DNA from: Thermoplasmata archaeon
GTDB lineage: Archaea; Thermoplasmatota; Thermoplasmata; Lutacidiplasmatales; UBA184
Assembly: GCA_030037855.1 (NCBI GenBank)
Contig: JASHPY010000116.1
Coordinates: forward strand, 1 to 37,733
Length of the DNA stretch: 37,733 bases
Reading direction: 5' to 3'
Shown here: piece after piece, positions 7,414-14,932 of the stretch
How the letters are laid out: every line of letters starts with the position of its first letter
Position numbering within the stretch: the first letter of the stretch is position 1
Translations under genes and position numbers: made by a program
The notes under the pieces: generated by a model
Database searches by the model: none
The model's input: the letters and a program-made list of their open reading frames with translations, nothing else
Told to the model about the DNA's origin: nothing

Positions 7414-8694
7414 TCACGCCGGGCGCGCCGTCGGACGCGCCGGCAATGGGTAGCGCAGGATCGCGGCGATCCCCTGGAACCCCTTCGCCAGCATCTCTCC
7501 TTCCTCGCTCTCGGTCGAGACTAGGCGGACGGTCCCGTTGGACTCCACCGCGCGACGGAAGAGCCCCTCGACGTAGTCTTCGGACGAGAGCTCGACCAGA
7601 CTGCGCTGCCCGCAGTTCGGGCACGCACCGTCGAGCACGGCGTCGACCTCGGCGTCCGGGAGGGTCCGGGTGAACTCCGTCTGGCAGGCAGTGCAGCGGA
7701 ACGCGACGCGCCGGCGCCGGAGCCCCTCCGACACGAGGAGCGTGTCGACCGAGCCGAGCTCGAGCGCCCGTTGGACGTCCGCCTCGCCGTACGCGGCGAG
7801 ACCGGTGTCGCCCCTTCGGATCTCGCCGAGCAATCGCTGGACGAGGCGCTTCTCCTCCGTGATGTCGAGCCCGTGGAGGGTCTGGGTCGCCCGCTCGACG
7901 AGCTCCTTCAGCCCGTACTCGTCCGTGTAGCCGGTGTCGAACAGCGGCTGGACGACCTTCTGCTGGAGCTCGTGGTGGAGGTACGCCTCCTTGTAGAAGT
8001 ACTCCTTCGTCGCCCCCGGTCCGCCGAGAAGGATCCCCTTCAGCGTCTCCTTACGGGGGAGGAACAGCTCGCCGGCCATCTCGCCGACCTTCACGAAGAA
8101 CTCGTGGGCGGCGTGCTCGATCAGCCGCTCGAAGCGGTGCGCCGACTGGCCGCCCCGACCGTGCTTGCTCGGCACGAGCGACTGGCGGTTCTTGAGCGGC
8201 TCGACGCGCTTGCCGCGCAGGAGCCCGAGCGTCGCCTCCGCGCGGTCCATGACGATCAGCCCCCAGACGTCCGGCTCGTGGACCATCGCGAGGAGCGGGT
8301 CGAGGAAGAACGTCGAGTCGCAGCGGTACAGGTACGTGTTCAGTGTCTCGGGCGGCTCGACGATGAACGTCACGGACTCCGACTTGTCGGCCCCCACCGC
8401 CTTCGAGCCGACGAAGAACGCGACCCCGTTCTTCGGCGACTCGCGGAACTGCCGGACGCGCCCCATCAGCGAGTCGATCGCCCACATCACGTTCTTGCGG
8501 GTCGTCCGGCTCTTGATGTTCGAACTCTGCGCGTACTCGTTCCGCAGGTAGGACATCACGTCCGAGATCTGCCGGCCCGGCGGCACGTAGAGGCTGACGA
8601 GCTCGGTCGCCCGGCCCTTGACCGACGCGATCTCATCCAGCTTCCGCTGGAACGAGTACCGCGCGAGCTGGAGGTCGCCGCTGGGGGCGCTCAT
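7414..8694 (-). CDS. prf1: peptide chain release factor aRF1
   Basis: This 426-residue protein is archaeal/eukaryotic-type class I release factor. It recognises all three stop codons and triggers peptidyl-tRNA hydrolysis on the ribosome. Domain 1 carries the codon-recognition NIKS motif at residues 59-62. Domain 2 carries the catalytic GGQ at 181-183 (context GRGGQSAHRF). Domain 3 contains a zinc-ribbon insert with CTAC and CPNC pairs, as in the archaeal proteins. The length is normal. A CTTTAG box about 26 bases upstream of the ATG indicates a leaderless transcript. The gene stands alone, convergent with an exoprotein gene. Confidence 0.97.
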   Translation of the reverse strand: MSAPSGDLQLARYSFQRKLDEIASVKGRATELVSLYVPPGRQISDVMSYLRNEYAQSSNIKSRTTRKNVMWAIDSLMGRVRQFRESPKNGVAFFVGSKAVGADKSESVTFIVEPPETLNTYLYRCDSTFFLDPLLAMVHEPDVWGLIVMDRAEATLGLLRGKRVEPLKNRQSLVPSKHGRGGQSAHRFERLIEHAAHEFFVKVGEMAGELFLPRKETLKGILLGGPGATKEYFYKEAYLHHELQQKVVQPLFDTGYTDEYGLKELVERATQTLHGLDITEEKRLVQRLLGEIRRGDTGLAAYGEADVQRALELGSVDTLLVSEGLRRRRVAFRCTACQTEFTRTLPDAEVDAVLDGACPNCGQRSLVELSSEDYVEGLFRRAVESNGTVRLVSTESEEGEMLAKGFQGIAAILRYPLPARPTARPA

Positions 8695-8718
8695 GCGGCG
8701 CCCCCTACGGCCGGCGCA

Positions 8719-8724
8719 CTAAAG
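8719..8724 (-). promoter_or_regulatory. TATA-like box of prf1
   Basis: CTTTAG on the minus strand centred about 26 bases before the prf1 ATG. This implies a leaderless message. Confidence 0.4.
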
Positions 8725-8780
8725 GCCGACGGCTCGACCGGGAACCCACCCGGACGGCGCCCGTGCCCGGGGCGGCGGAG

Positions 8781-9098
8781 TCAGAGGAGCGCGCGAACGT
8801 GCTCGTCGATGACCGCTTCCGGATACGCCCCGACGATCCGGTCGACGAGCTTCCCCTGCTTGTAGAACAGGAGGGTCGGGATGCTCATGATCCCGAGCAT
8901 GCCGGCCTTCTCGCCGTTGTCGTCCGAGTTCATCTTGCCGAACGCGACCTTCCCCTTGTACCGCTCGCTCAACTTGTCGACGATCGGAGAGACCATCCGG
9001 CACGGCCCGCACCAGGGAGCCCAGACGTCGACGACCACCGCGGTGTTCTCCTGCGCGAACTTGTCGAAGTTGGCCCCGCCGACTTCCTGAACGGCCAT
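8781..9098 (-). CDS. trxA: thioredoxin
   Basis: This 105-residue protein is a classical thioredoxin. It has the WAPWCGPC active site (redox Cys30 and Cys33), the buried Asp in VVVDVWAPW and the cis-proline in SIPTLLFYKQG. It reduces disulfides in cytosolic proteins and is itself reduced by a thioredoxin reductase, which is not in this window. The frame is open to a GTG at 9125, but a TTTAATA box at 9131-9137 lies only a few bases before it, and the ATG at 9098 fits both the transcription start near 9108 and the usual thioredoxin N-terminus. It is divergent from the methyltransferase gene. Confidence 0.95.
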   Translation of the reverse strand: MAVQEVGGANFDKFAQENTAVVVDVWAPWCGPCRMVSPIVDKLSERYKGKVAFGKMNSDDNGEKAGMLGIMSIPTLLFYKQGKLVDRIVGAYPEAVIDEHVRALL

Positions 9099-9130
9099 AG
9101 AAGGTCCCCGGTTCTTCGAGCGCACGGGGC

Positions 9131-9137
9131 TATTAAA
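9131..9137 (-). promoter_or_regulatory. TATA box of trxA
   Basis: TTTAATA on the minus strand. Transcription would start near 9108, ten bases before the ATG at 9098. This rules out the longer GTG start at 9125. Confidence 0.6.
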
Positions 9138-9254
9138 TCACTTGTGCACGGCGACGCCACCAGCGCACGCACGACGGGTCCGGCGGCCGCCGGCGGCGCC
9201 CCGCGCGGGCGCCCCGCCATCAGGTTCATACCGACCGACGCCTATTCCGGAGAC

Positions 9255-10067
9255 GTGACGCCGGTCCACGGCGGAGCCGGCTCGCTGCGACCGACCCTCG
9301 AAACGGTCGGAGGTTCGGGCGAGGCCGTTCCAGCGTACCTCCCGCGCACGTCCCGTCGCGCGTCGCTCCTGACCCCGGCCGCCCGCAAGGGGATCCGCCA
9401 GCGGATGCTCTTGCTCCGGCAGGCGGCGCTCGACCGCATCGCCCGGCTGACGCGGGTGTCGGAGGCCGACCTGCAGAGGTACCGACGCGATCTGCGGGCG
9501 AGCGGTCTGCCCGACACGCTCCTCGAACGGGGGGCCGGCCTCGCGTTCACGCGGGAGCTTCCCCAGGGCGCACTTCTCTACCTCCTGGTGCGCGCGGGCC
9601 GCCCGCGTACCGTGATCGAGACCGGCGTTCGGCCCGGCTACTCGACCGCGTGGTTGCTCGCCGGGCTCGCCGACAACGGCTTCGGTGCGCTCACGTCCCT
9701 CGGGCCGGGTCCGGTCGCCGGCCGGTCGACCGGCGTCCACGACGTCGGGGTCGGGCAGTTCGTGCCGCCGACGCTGCGCTCGCGCTGGACCCTCGCGCTC
9801 GGGAACACCCCGGACCGGGTCCGGGAGCTCCTGAGCGCCGCCGGTCAGGTCGACCTGTTCCTCTACGACAACGGTCCCGAGCTCGCCCGGGCCCGGTTCG
9901 AGCTGCGCGCGGCGTGGGAGACGCTCGCCCCGACCGGCGTGCTGCTCGCGCACCACGTGGAGGCGAACGACGCCTGGCGGGAGCTGTGCGCCCGCCAGGG
10001 TCTGCCGCCGCAACTGCTCGACCCCGGACCGCCGCCGATGGGGGCGCTCGGCGTGCGCGGCGGCTGA
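9255..10067 (+). CDS. class I SAM-dependent methyltransferase-like protein
   Basis: This 270-residue protein has a helical N-terminal region (residues 35-110) followed by a Rossmann-like core. Motif I is VIETGVRPGYST at about 120-131, followed by a later VDLFLYDNGPEL strand and VLLAHHVEAND. This layout resembles the methyltransferase_24/class I family in which motif I reads E-x-G-x-x-x-G-x-S. Methyl transfer from S-adenosylmethionine to an unknown acceptor is the likely activity. The GTG at 9255 is chosen because TTCATA at 9225-9230 places transcription start on that codon. It is convergent with moaB, with seven bases between the stop codons. Confidence 0.75.
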   Translation: MTPVHGGAGSLRPTLETVGGSGEAVPAYLPRTSRRASLLTPAARKGIRQRMLLLRQAALDRIARLTRVSEADLQRYRRDLRASGLPDTLLERGAGLAFTRELPQGALLYLLVRAGRPRTVIETGVRPGYSTAWLLAGLADNGFGALTSLGPGPVAGRSTGVHDVGVGQFVPPTLRSRWTLALGNTPDRVRELLSAAGQVDLFLYDNGPELARARFELRAAWETLAPTGVLLAHHVEANDAWRELCARQGLPPQLLDPGPPPMGALGVRGG

Positions 10068-10074
10068 CGCCGGC

Positions 10075-10596
10075 TCAGCGCTCGAGCTCTTCCACGAGGT
10101 GGATCGCGGCCGGGAGGATCAGCTGCTCGAGCGCGGTGCGCACCGCGCGCTCGCTGCCCGGAAGGGCGAACACGGGTTTGCCGCTCACGAGGTAGAGACC
10201 GGCGCGGCTGATGATCGCGAGCGGTCCGACCTCCTGGAAGCTCACGGACCGATAGAGCTCGCCGAACCCGTCGATCCGTTTCCCGCCCATCGCCTCGAGC
10301 GCGTTCACGGTCAGGTCGCGCGAGCTCACGCCGGTGCCACCGATCGTGACCGCGACCTCGATCGCGTGGTCCTGGAGCCACGGGTCGAGCGCCTCGCGCG
10401 CGTCCGCGATCGAGTTCGCGACCAACGCGTAATGCACGACCTTGTGCCCGCCGGCTTCGATCAGTCGGCGCGCGAGATCGCCGGACGGGTCGTCGTCGAC
10501 GGTGTGCGTGTCGGAGACGGAGAGGACCCCGAAGCCGAGGGCCCGACCCCCCCCGAGGTGATGGCGGCTCGCCGCGGCGGGAGGAGATTCGGTCAT
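10075..10596 (-). CDS. moaB: molybdenum cofactor biosynthesis protein MoaB
   Basis: This 173-residue protein has the MoaB/Mog/MoeA-C fold. The strand GFGVLSVSDTHT is followed by D-x-SGDLARRLIEAGGH. The nucleotide and molybdopterin-binding segment is TIGGTGVSSRDLT, and a third motif is SGKPVFALPGSE. In archaea MoaB-type proteins adenylylate molybdopterin, or its tungsten counterpart, before metal insertion. The ATG overlaps the stop codon of moaC by four bases (ATGA), so the two are translationally coupled. Length and motifs are normal. Confidence 0.93.
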   Translation of the reverse strand: MTESPPAAASRHHLGGGRALGFGVLSVSDTHTVDDDPSGDLARRLIEAGGHKVVHYALVANSIADAREALDPWLQDHAIEVAVTIGGTGVSSRDLTVNALEAMGGKRIDGFGELYRSVSFQEVGPLAIISRAGLYLVSGKPVFALPGSERAVRTALEQLILPAAIHLVEELER

Positions 10597-11042
10597 GTGA
10601 GGGGCGCCGGTCCCTTTCGCTTGGTCACGACGCGAATCGGCCCGAGGGTTGTCCGCGGATAAAGTCCGCGGTCGTCCTTCTCGAGGTACTTCACCATGTC
10701 CCAGACGGTGAGCAACGCGACGCTCGCCCCGACGAGCGCCTCCATCTCGACCCCGGTCCGGTCGACGGTCTCGGCCTCCGCGCGCACCCGGACCCCTCGG
10801 GGCGAGACCCCGAGCTCGATGCGGCTCGCGGTCAGGGCGACGAGGTGGCAGTGCGGGATCAGCTCGGGCGTACGCTTCATCGCGAGGAGGCCGGCGAGCT
10901 CGCCGACCGCGATCGGGTCGCCCTTCTCGACCCGACGGGCCCGGATCGCGCGCCGGGTCGCCGGCGAGACCCGCAGCTCGCCGACGGCGACCGCGCGCCG
11001 GTGAAGGCGCGGCTTGCCGCCCACGTCCTTCTGGCGGGCCAT
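10593..11042 (-). CDS. moaC: cyclic pyranopterin monophosphate synthase MoaC
   Basis: This 149-residue protein is MoaC, which converts the MoaA product to cyclic pyranopterin monophosphate. Recognisable segments are RRAVAVGELRVSP, KRTPELIPHCH, GVEMEALVGASVALLTVWDMVKY and the basic C-terminal KRKGPAP. The Lys in DMVK matches the catalytic lysine in DMCK of bacterial MoaC. The ATG at 11042 is six bases after the rfcS stop, and the frame continues upstream only through rfcS. It is the middle gene of rfcS-moaC-moaB. MoaA is not in the window. Confidence 0.93.
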   Translation of the reverse strand: MARQKDVGGKPRLHRRAVAVGELRVSPATRRAIRARRVEKGDPIAVGELAGLLAMKRTPELIPHCHLVALTASRIELGVSPRGVRVRAEAETVDRTGVEMEALVGASVALLTVWDMVKYLEKDDRGLYPRTTLGPIRVVTKRKGPAPLT

Positions 11043-11047
11043 GGAGT

Positions 11048-12031
11048 CTACGGGCCCCGCGGGCTCGCGGCCGCGAGGTGAGCGAGCACCGCCTCCAACT
11101 GGATCCGGTCGCCGGCGCCCTGCGTGAGGCGGAAATCGACCTCGGCGAGGAACTCGAGCAGCCGGACCTTCTCTCGGGCCGGGAGCACCGACTCCGCGAC
11201 GTCCGGGAGGTAGCTGTGAATCGCCTTCAGGATCTCCTCGCCGGCGGCGCCGCGGTCGGTGAACATCGAGTACAGCCGGGCGCGCGCTCCGAGAAAGTCG
11301 CCCGCGAGCGCGGCGCCGAGCATGCCCTCGACCTCGCGACGCAGCGGGATCGTCGCGTTCTCCTGGACGGTCTTCACGGTCACGTGGTCGGCGTGGGTCG
11401 CGGTGAGCTGCAGGAGGTTGATCGCGCGGCGCATGTCCCCGCTCGCGGCGGTGAGGATCGCGTCGAACGCCTCCGCGTCCACGCGCTTTCCCTCCGCCTT
11501 CGCGATCCGCTCGAGCTGCTCCTTCACGGCCGCGGGCGAGTAGGTCCGGAAACGGAACACGGCGCAGCGCGACTGGATGGGCTCGATGATCCGCGAGGAG
11601 TAGTTGCACGAGAGGATGAACCGGCACGAGCCCGAGTACCGCTCCATCAGGCGGCGGAGCGATGCCTGCGCCTCCGCGGTCAGGTTGTCCGCCTCGTCGA
11701 GGAGGAGGAGCTTGAACCCGACCCCGCCGAGCGGGCTCGTCCGAGCGTATCCCTTGATCGTCGTGCGCACGGTGTCGATCCCCCGCTCGTCGCTCGAGTT
11801 GAGCTCGAGGAAGTTCTGCCGCCACTCGTCGCCGTAGAGGTCGCGGGCGAGCGCGAGCGCCGCGGTCGTCTTCCCGGTCCCCGGGGGGCCGGCGAACAGG
11901 AGGTGCGGCATCGACCGCTTCTCGGCGTACGACCTCAGGAGCGGGACGATCGTCTCCTGCCCGAGCATCTCCGCGAGACCGCCGGGCCGGTACTTCTCGA
12001 CCCAGACCGCCTCGGCCGCGCGCCCCGCCAT
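11048..12031 (-). CDS. rfcS: replication factor C small subunit
   Basis: This 327-residue protein is the archaeal clamp-loader small subunit, which loads PCNA onto primed DNA. It shows the RFC box VWVEKYRP near residue 10, Walker A GPPGTGKT at 48-55, Walker B LLLLDEADN at about 108-116, a sensor 1 segment ILSCNYSS and the SRC arginine-finger motif at 154-156. The C-terminal helical collar completes it. Length is normal and there is no intein. The rfcL gene is not adjacent. It appears to lead an operon with moaC and moaB. A CCGTAAAG sequence overlapping the upstream gene's stop may serve as promoter. Confidence 0.97.
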   Translation of the reverse strand: MAGRAAEAVWVEKYRPGGLAEMLGQETIVPLLRSYAEKRSMPHLLFAGPPGTGKTTAALALARDLYGDEWRQNFLELNSSDERGIDTVRTTIKGYARTSPLGGVGFKLLLLDEADNLTAEAQASLRRLMERYSGSCRFILSCNYSSRIIEPIQSRCAVFRFRTYSPAAVKEQLERIAKAEGKRVDAEAFDAILTAASGDMRRAINLLQLTATHADHVTVKTVQENATIPLRREVEGMLGAALAGDFLGARARLYSMFTDRGAAGEEILKAIHSYLPDVAESVLPAREKVRLLEFLAEVDFRLTQGAGDRIQLEAVLAHLAAASPRGP

Positions 12032-12064
12032 CGACGCCCCCGAGCGCCTCCCGACGGCGGCTCT

Positions 12065-12496
12065 TTACGGTTTCCGCGGCTCGCCGCCGGCGAGGTACGC
12101 CTGCTCGTCCCGCCGGTGGCGGCGGAGCGCCTCGGTCAGCACCCGGCCGTACTGCCCCAGTGCCTGGCGGTGTCCGCCGTGGTCTTCTCGGTCCACGATC
12201 CCGAACGACCACGCGAGCTGGTCGAGCGAGACGTAGAACCGCGCGTGGTCGGAGTCGAGCGCGGCGCGCGCCCCGGCGGCCGCCGGAACGTCCGAGCGTC
12301 GGATCGGCTCGCGCCCGCCGAAGTCGCGCACGTGCGCCCGCACCGCGCGATCGACGGCGCCGACCGCGAACCGAAGGTCCTCACGCGGGTACTCCTCGAG
12401 GAGGACGAGGTTCGACGAGAGCTGGTCGAACCATGCGATCAGCTCGTCGAAATCGCGCGGTGGAGCCCGGATCTCGACCGGCCGGCGAGCGAGCAT
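12065..12496 (-). CDS. hypothetical protein, helical
   Basis: I do not recognise this protein of about 143 residues. The core begins at PPRDFDELIAWFDQL and runs through helical segments (EDLRFAVGAVDRAVRAHV, HARFYVSLDQLAWSFGI) to a basic C-terminus. There is no signal peptide or transmembrane helix. The frame is open upstream to a TTG at 12661, with a GTG at 12565. I prefer the ATG at 12496 because a GGATTTGC box about 26 bases before it would give a leaderless start, and the upstream segment is compositionally poor. The start is uncertain. It lies 33 bases upstream of rfcS in the same direction. Confidence 0.55.
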   Translation of the reverse strand: MLARRPVEIRAPPRDFDELIAWFDQLSSNLVLLEEYPREDLRFAVGAVDRAVRAHVRDFGGREPIRRSDVPAAAGARAALDSDHARFYVSLDQLAWSFGIVDREDHGGHRQALGQYGRVLTEALRRHRRDEQAYLAGGEPRKP

Positions 12497-12806
12497 CGCT
12501 GCCGCCGGAGAGCGCGCGAGCAAATCCGTTGCGGTGTCCCGCCGGCTCGCGCGCTCGACAGTCACCGGTCGTGAGTATCGGAGGAGGGGTGCCGGAGTGC
12601 GCTGCCCCCAAGGAACCCCTCCACCTTGCTCCCTCTCGATGAGCGCCTTCCTGGCCCGCAACGCGATGGAGACCGCTGCCCTGACCCGAACGACCCCTAC
12701 GATCCTCCCCTCGGAAAACCTCGGGGAGCGCCGCCGGCTGCGAGACTGGATCTCGGGTCGGCCGAAGAACCCGCCCCGCGGGCCGGAGTGGCGCTGAGTC
12801 GTACGA

Positions 12807-13817
12807 CTACGCCGGGCCCGGACGAACGGCCCCGGGCGGGATCCCCGTGCCGGTCCGGGCCAGGATCCGCCGGTGCAGCCGGTAGAGTAGGTAGACGAAC
12901 AGGGCGGAGACGACGAGGATCCCGGGAACCGAGAACTCGATGACGACGTCCCAGACGAACAGGATCCCCAGCATCCCGCACGCGAAGTAGAACTTCGAGC
13001 GGTCGAGGTCGTCCGCGCCGACCCGGGTCAGCACGACCCCGAGCGCGCCGAGCGAGAGCAGGACCATGAGGAGCCCCGTGACCGGCGCGGGGACCCGACC
13101 GGAGATCCCGGAGAGAGCGAGCACGAACACCCAGGACGCGAAGAACACCGCCCCGTCCACCGCGAGAAGGTAGGGGCCGATCCGCCGGGGCCCCGGTCGA
13201 ACCCGCAGCAGGTCGGCGGGCACCCGGTAGGCGAGATAGATCAGGAGCGCCTCGACGCCGAGGAACAGGGCGATGAGCGCCGGCGACGGTCCGTAGCCGA
13301 CCACGACGGAGAACAGGGCGACCACGAACCCGTACACCCCGGCGGCGAGCGCGATCGCGCCCGGGTCGAGCCATCGCTCGTTCTTGACCTCGGGGAACCA
13401 GAGCTGGGTAAGGAGAATCGGGAGCGCGATCGAGTAGACCGCGTGGAACGCCGTAAGCCCGAGCGCCCAGAGCCAGTTCACTCCGAACGCGTGTCCGTAC
13501 GCGCCGAGGAGGCCGACGGGAGATCGTCCGGCCGGCTCGAAGAACGTGTGAACGGCGAACCCCTCCTCGGCGATCCCGTAGGCGGCGCCGAGCAGCAGGA
13601 TCGTCGCCCAGCCCTTGCGAAAGTAGACCGCGAACTCGCGGATCAGGAGCGCTCCCGTGCCGTACAGACCGACGATGCCCGCGAACCCGATCGCGAACTG
13701 CAGCGGCGCGTAGACGAGCTCGGAGACCGGGGTCGAGCCGGTCAGGAGCTCGGGGATCGTGGGGGCGAGGAGCAGGAGCGCCAGGACCGGGAGCCGGGGC
13801 CGGAGGAGGATGCGCAC
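12807..13817 (-). CDS. polytopic membrane protein, unknown family
   Basis: This 336-residue protein has around eight to ten hydrophobic helices and few polar loops. An intramembrane segment YGIAEEGFAVHTFF (Glu84, Glu85, His90) and a later LTAFHAVYSI (His125) recall the Glu-Glu and His motifs of CPBP/ABI-type intramembrane proteases. The arginine of EExxxR is absent and spacing differs, so I do not assign that family. The GTG start is 26 bases from a GTTCAAGT box, indicating a leaderless transcript. It is divergent from the SppA-like peptidase gene. Transport or intramembrane catalysis are both possible. Confidence 0.65.
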   Translation of the reverse strand: MRILLRPRLPVLALLLLAPTIPELLTGSTPVSELVYAPLQFAIGFAGIVGLYGTGALLIREFAVYFRKGWATILLLGAAYGIAEEGFAVHTFFEPAGRSPVGLLGAYGHAFGVNWLWALGLTAFHAVYSIALPILLTQLWFPEVKNERWLDPGAIALAAGVYGFVVALFSVVVGYGPSPALIALFLGVEALLIYLAYRVPADLLRVRPGPRRIGPYLLAVDGAVFFASWVFVLALSGISGRVPAPVTGLLMVLLSLGALGVVLTRVGADDLDRSKFYFACGMLGILFVWDVVIEFSVPGILVVSALFVYLLYRLHRRILARTGTGIPPGAVRPGPA

Positions 13818-13873
13818 GGCGTTCCTTCCGTGACTCCGGTACTTGAACCGTCGGGTCCGCGCCGCCGTCGGGG

Positions 13874-13880
13874 ATTATAT
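13874..13880 (+). promoter_or_regulatory. TATA box and Shine-Dalgarno of sppA
   Basis: ATTATAT is followed about 26 bases later by the expected transcription start near 13903, then by GGAGGT at 13907-13912, four bases before the ATG. This gene has a short leader and a clear ribosome-binding site, unlike most neighbours. Confidence 0.6.
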
Positions 13881-13915
13881 CCGCCGCCGACCTCGCGCTC
13901 TCCCTCGGAGGTACC

Positions 13916-14710
13916 ATGCGCGAGCGGCTCGCCCACGTCGTGTTCCGCGGCGTCATCCGCGAGCGCTCGGTCGAGCCGTACCTCCGGATTCTCCGCGCGC
14001 TCAAGGACCGTACGCGCGTGAAGGGCGTGCTGCTTGACATCTCAAGCGGCGGCGGCGAGTCGATCGCGTCGACCGACTTCTACCTCGCGGTGAAGCGCCT
14101 CAACGCGGTGAAGCCGGTCGTCGCGTCGATCGGGTCGATCGGAGCGTCGGGCGCGTACATGGCCGTGCTCGGCGCGCGACGGGTTTTCGCGTATCCGGAG
14201 TCGGCGGTCGGCTCGATCGGGGTCGTGCTCCCGCACTTCGCCGTCCGGGACCTCCTGCGGCGGGTCGGCATCTCGGTCGAGCTCCTCCACGCCGGCGTCC
14301 ACAAGGACGCCTACCAGGGCTACCGGCCGCTGACCGAGGAGGAGCGGACGAAGCTTCAGGCGGTCGTGCAGGAGGGGTACGACACGTTCGTCGGGCTCGT
14401 CGCGAGCGAGCGCCACCGGCCCGTGGACGAGATCCGGGCGCTCGCGACCGGCGAGTTCTGGACCGGGACCCGCTCGCTCCAGCTCGGCCTCATCGACGCC
14501 CTCGGGGATCGCGACATGGCGCTCGACGACCTCGCCCGCCTGACCGGCGTTCCGGTCGGCAAGACCGTGCGGGTCGCGCCGCCTCGCCCGTTCCTCGAGC
14601 GCATCCTCTCGGGGGGCGCGGGGAGCCTCGCCGGCGCGGTCGCGACGCGCGTGCACGAGTCGATCGAGGACGCGGCGTACGACTTCGGCGGCGGCACGCT
14701 CTGGCGCTGA
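13916..14710 (+). CDS. sppA: signal peptide peptidase SppA-like, S49 family
   Basis: This 264-residue protein belongs to the S49/ClpP-fold peptidases that degrade remnant signal peptides. The candidate nucleophile is Ser78 in IGASGAY and the general base Lys130 in GVHKDAYQ. Their 52-residue spacing equals that of the Ser/Lys dyad in Bacillus SppA. VGSIGVVL follows the serine helix, as in the family. I see no signal peptide or transmembrane helix, so this form would be cytosolic or peripheral, while many archaeal SppA proteins carry an N-terminal anchor. Sec61-beta follows 59 bases downstream, which suits a role in protein export. Confidence 0.85.
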   Translation: MRERLAHVVFRGVIRERSVEPYLRILRALKDRTRVKGVLLDISSGGGESIASTDFYLAVKRLNAVKPVVASIGSIGASGAYMAVLGARRVFAYPESAVGSIGVVLPHFAVRDLLRRVGISVELLHAGVHKDAYQGYRPLTEEERTKLQAVVQEGYDTFVGLVASERHRPVDEIRALATGEFWTGTRSLQLGLIDALGDRDMALDDLARLTGVPVGKTVRVAPPRPFLERILSGGAGSLAGAVATRVHESIEDAAYDFGGGTLWR

Positions 14711-14736
14711 GCCCCGGCGCCGACGCCCGTCACGGG

Positions 14737-14743
14737 TTATATA
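14737..14743 (+). promoter_or_regulatory. TATA box of the Sec61-beta gene
   Basis: TTATATA is centred 30 bases before the ATG at 14770. It gives a start near 14766 and an almost leaderless message. Confidence 0.6.
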
Positions 14744-14769
14744 CGGCCTCGGCGCTCGGATGAACCGTC

Positions 14770-14931
14770 ATGCCCGACAACCGACGGTCCGGCTTCTCGA
14801 GCGCGGCCGGGCTCATCCAGTACTACGACATGGAGGAGTCCCGCGCGCTGAAGGTCAACCCGTACATCGTGATCGCGCTCGGGATCGTCTCGGCGGTGTT
14901 CGTCGAGATCCTGAACTGGCGCCTCGTGTGA
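14770..14931 (+). CDS. secG: preprotein translocase subunit Sec61-beta (SecG-type)
   Basis: This 53-residue single-span protein is the archaeal Sec61-beta subunit of the SecYE translocon. It shows the typical layout. A short Ser/Gly-rich N-terminus is followed by the conserved SSAAGLIQYYDMEESRALKVNP segment (residues 10-31), which precedes one membrane helix (IVIALGIVSAVFVEILNW) near the C-terminus. The C-terminus would face outside. It sits between the SppA-like peptidase and the convergent taw1. Its own TATA box suggests separate transcription. It is very short, but the family match is clear. Confidence 0.9.
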   Translation: MPDNRRSGFSSAAGLIQYYDMEESRALKVNPYIVIALGIVSAVFVEILNWRLV

Positions 14932-14932
14932 G

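Noticed and set aside
12807-13817. CPBP-type intramembrane protease assignment
   Set aside because: The Glu-Glu and His residues are in membrane segments, but the arginine of the EExxxR motif is missing and the His spacing is off, so I left it as an unknown membrane protein.
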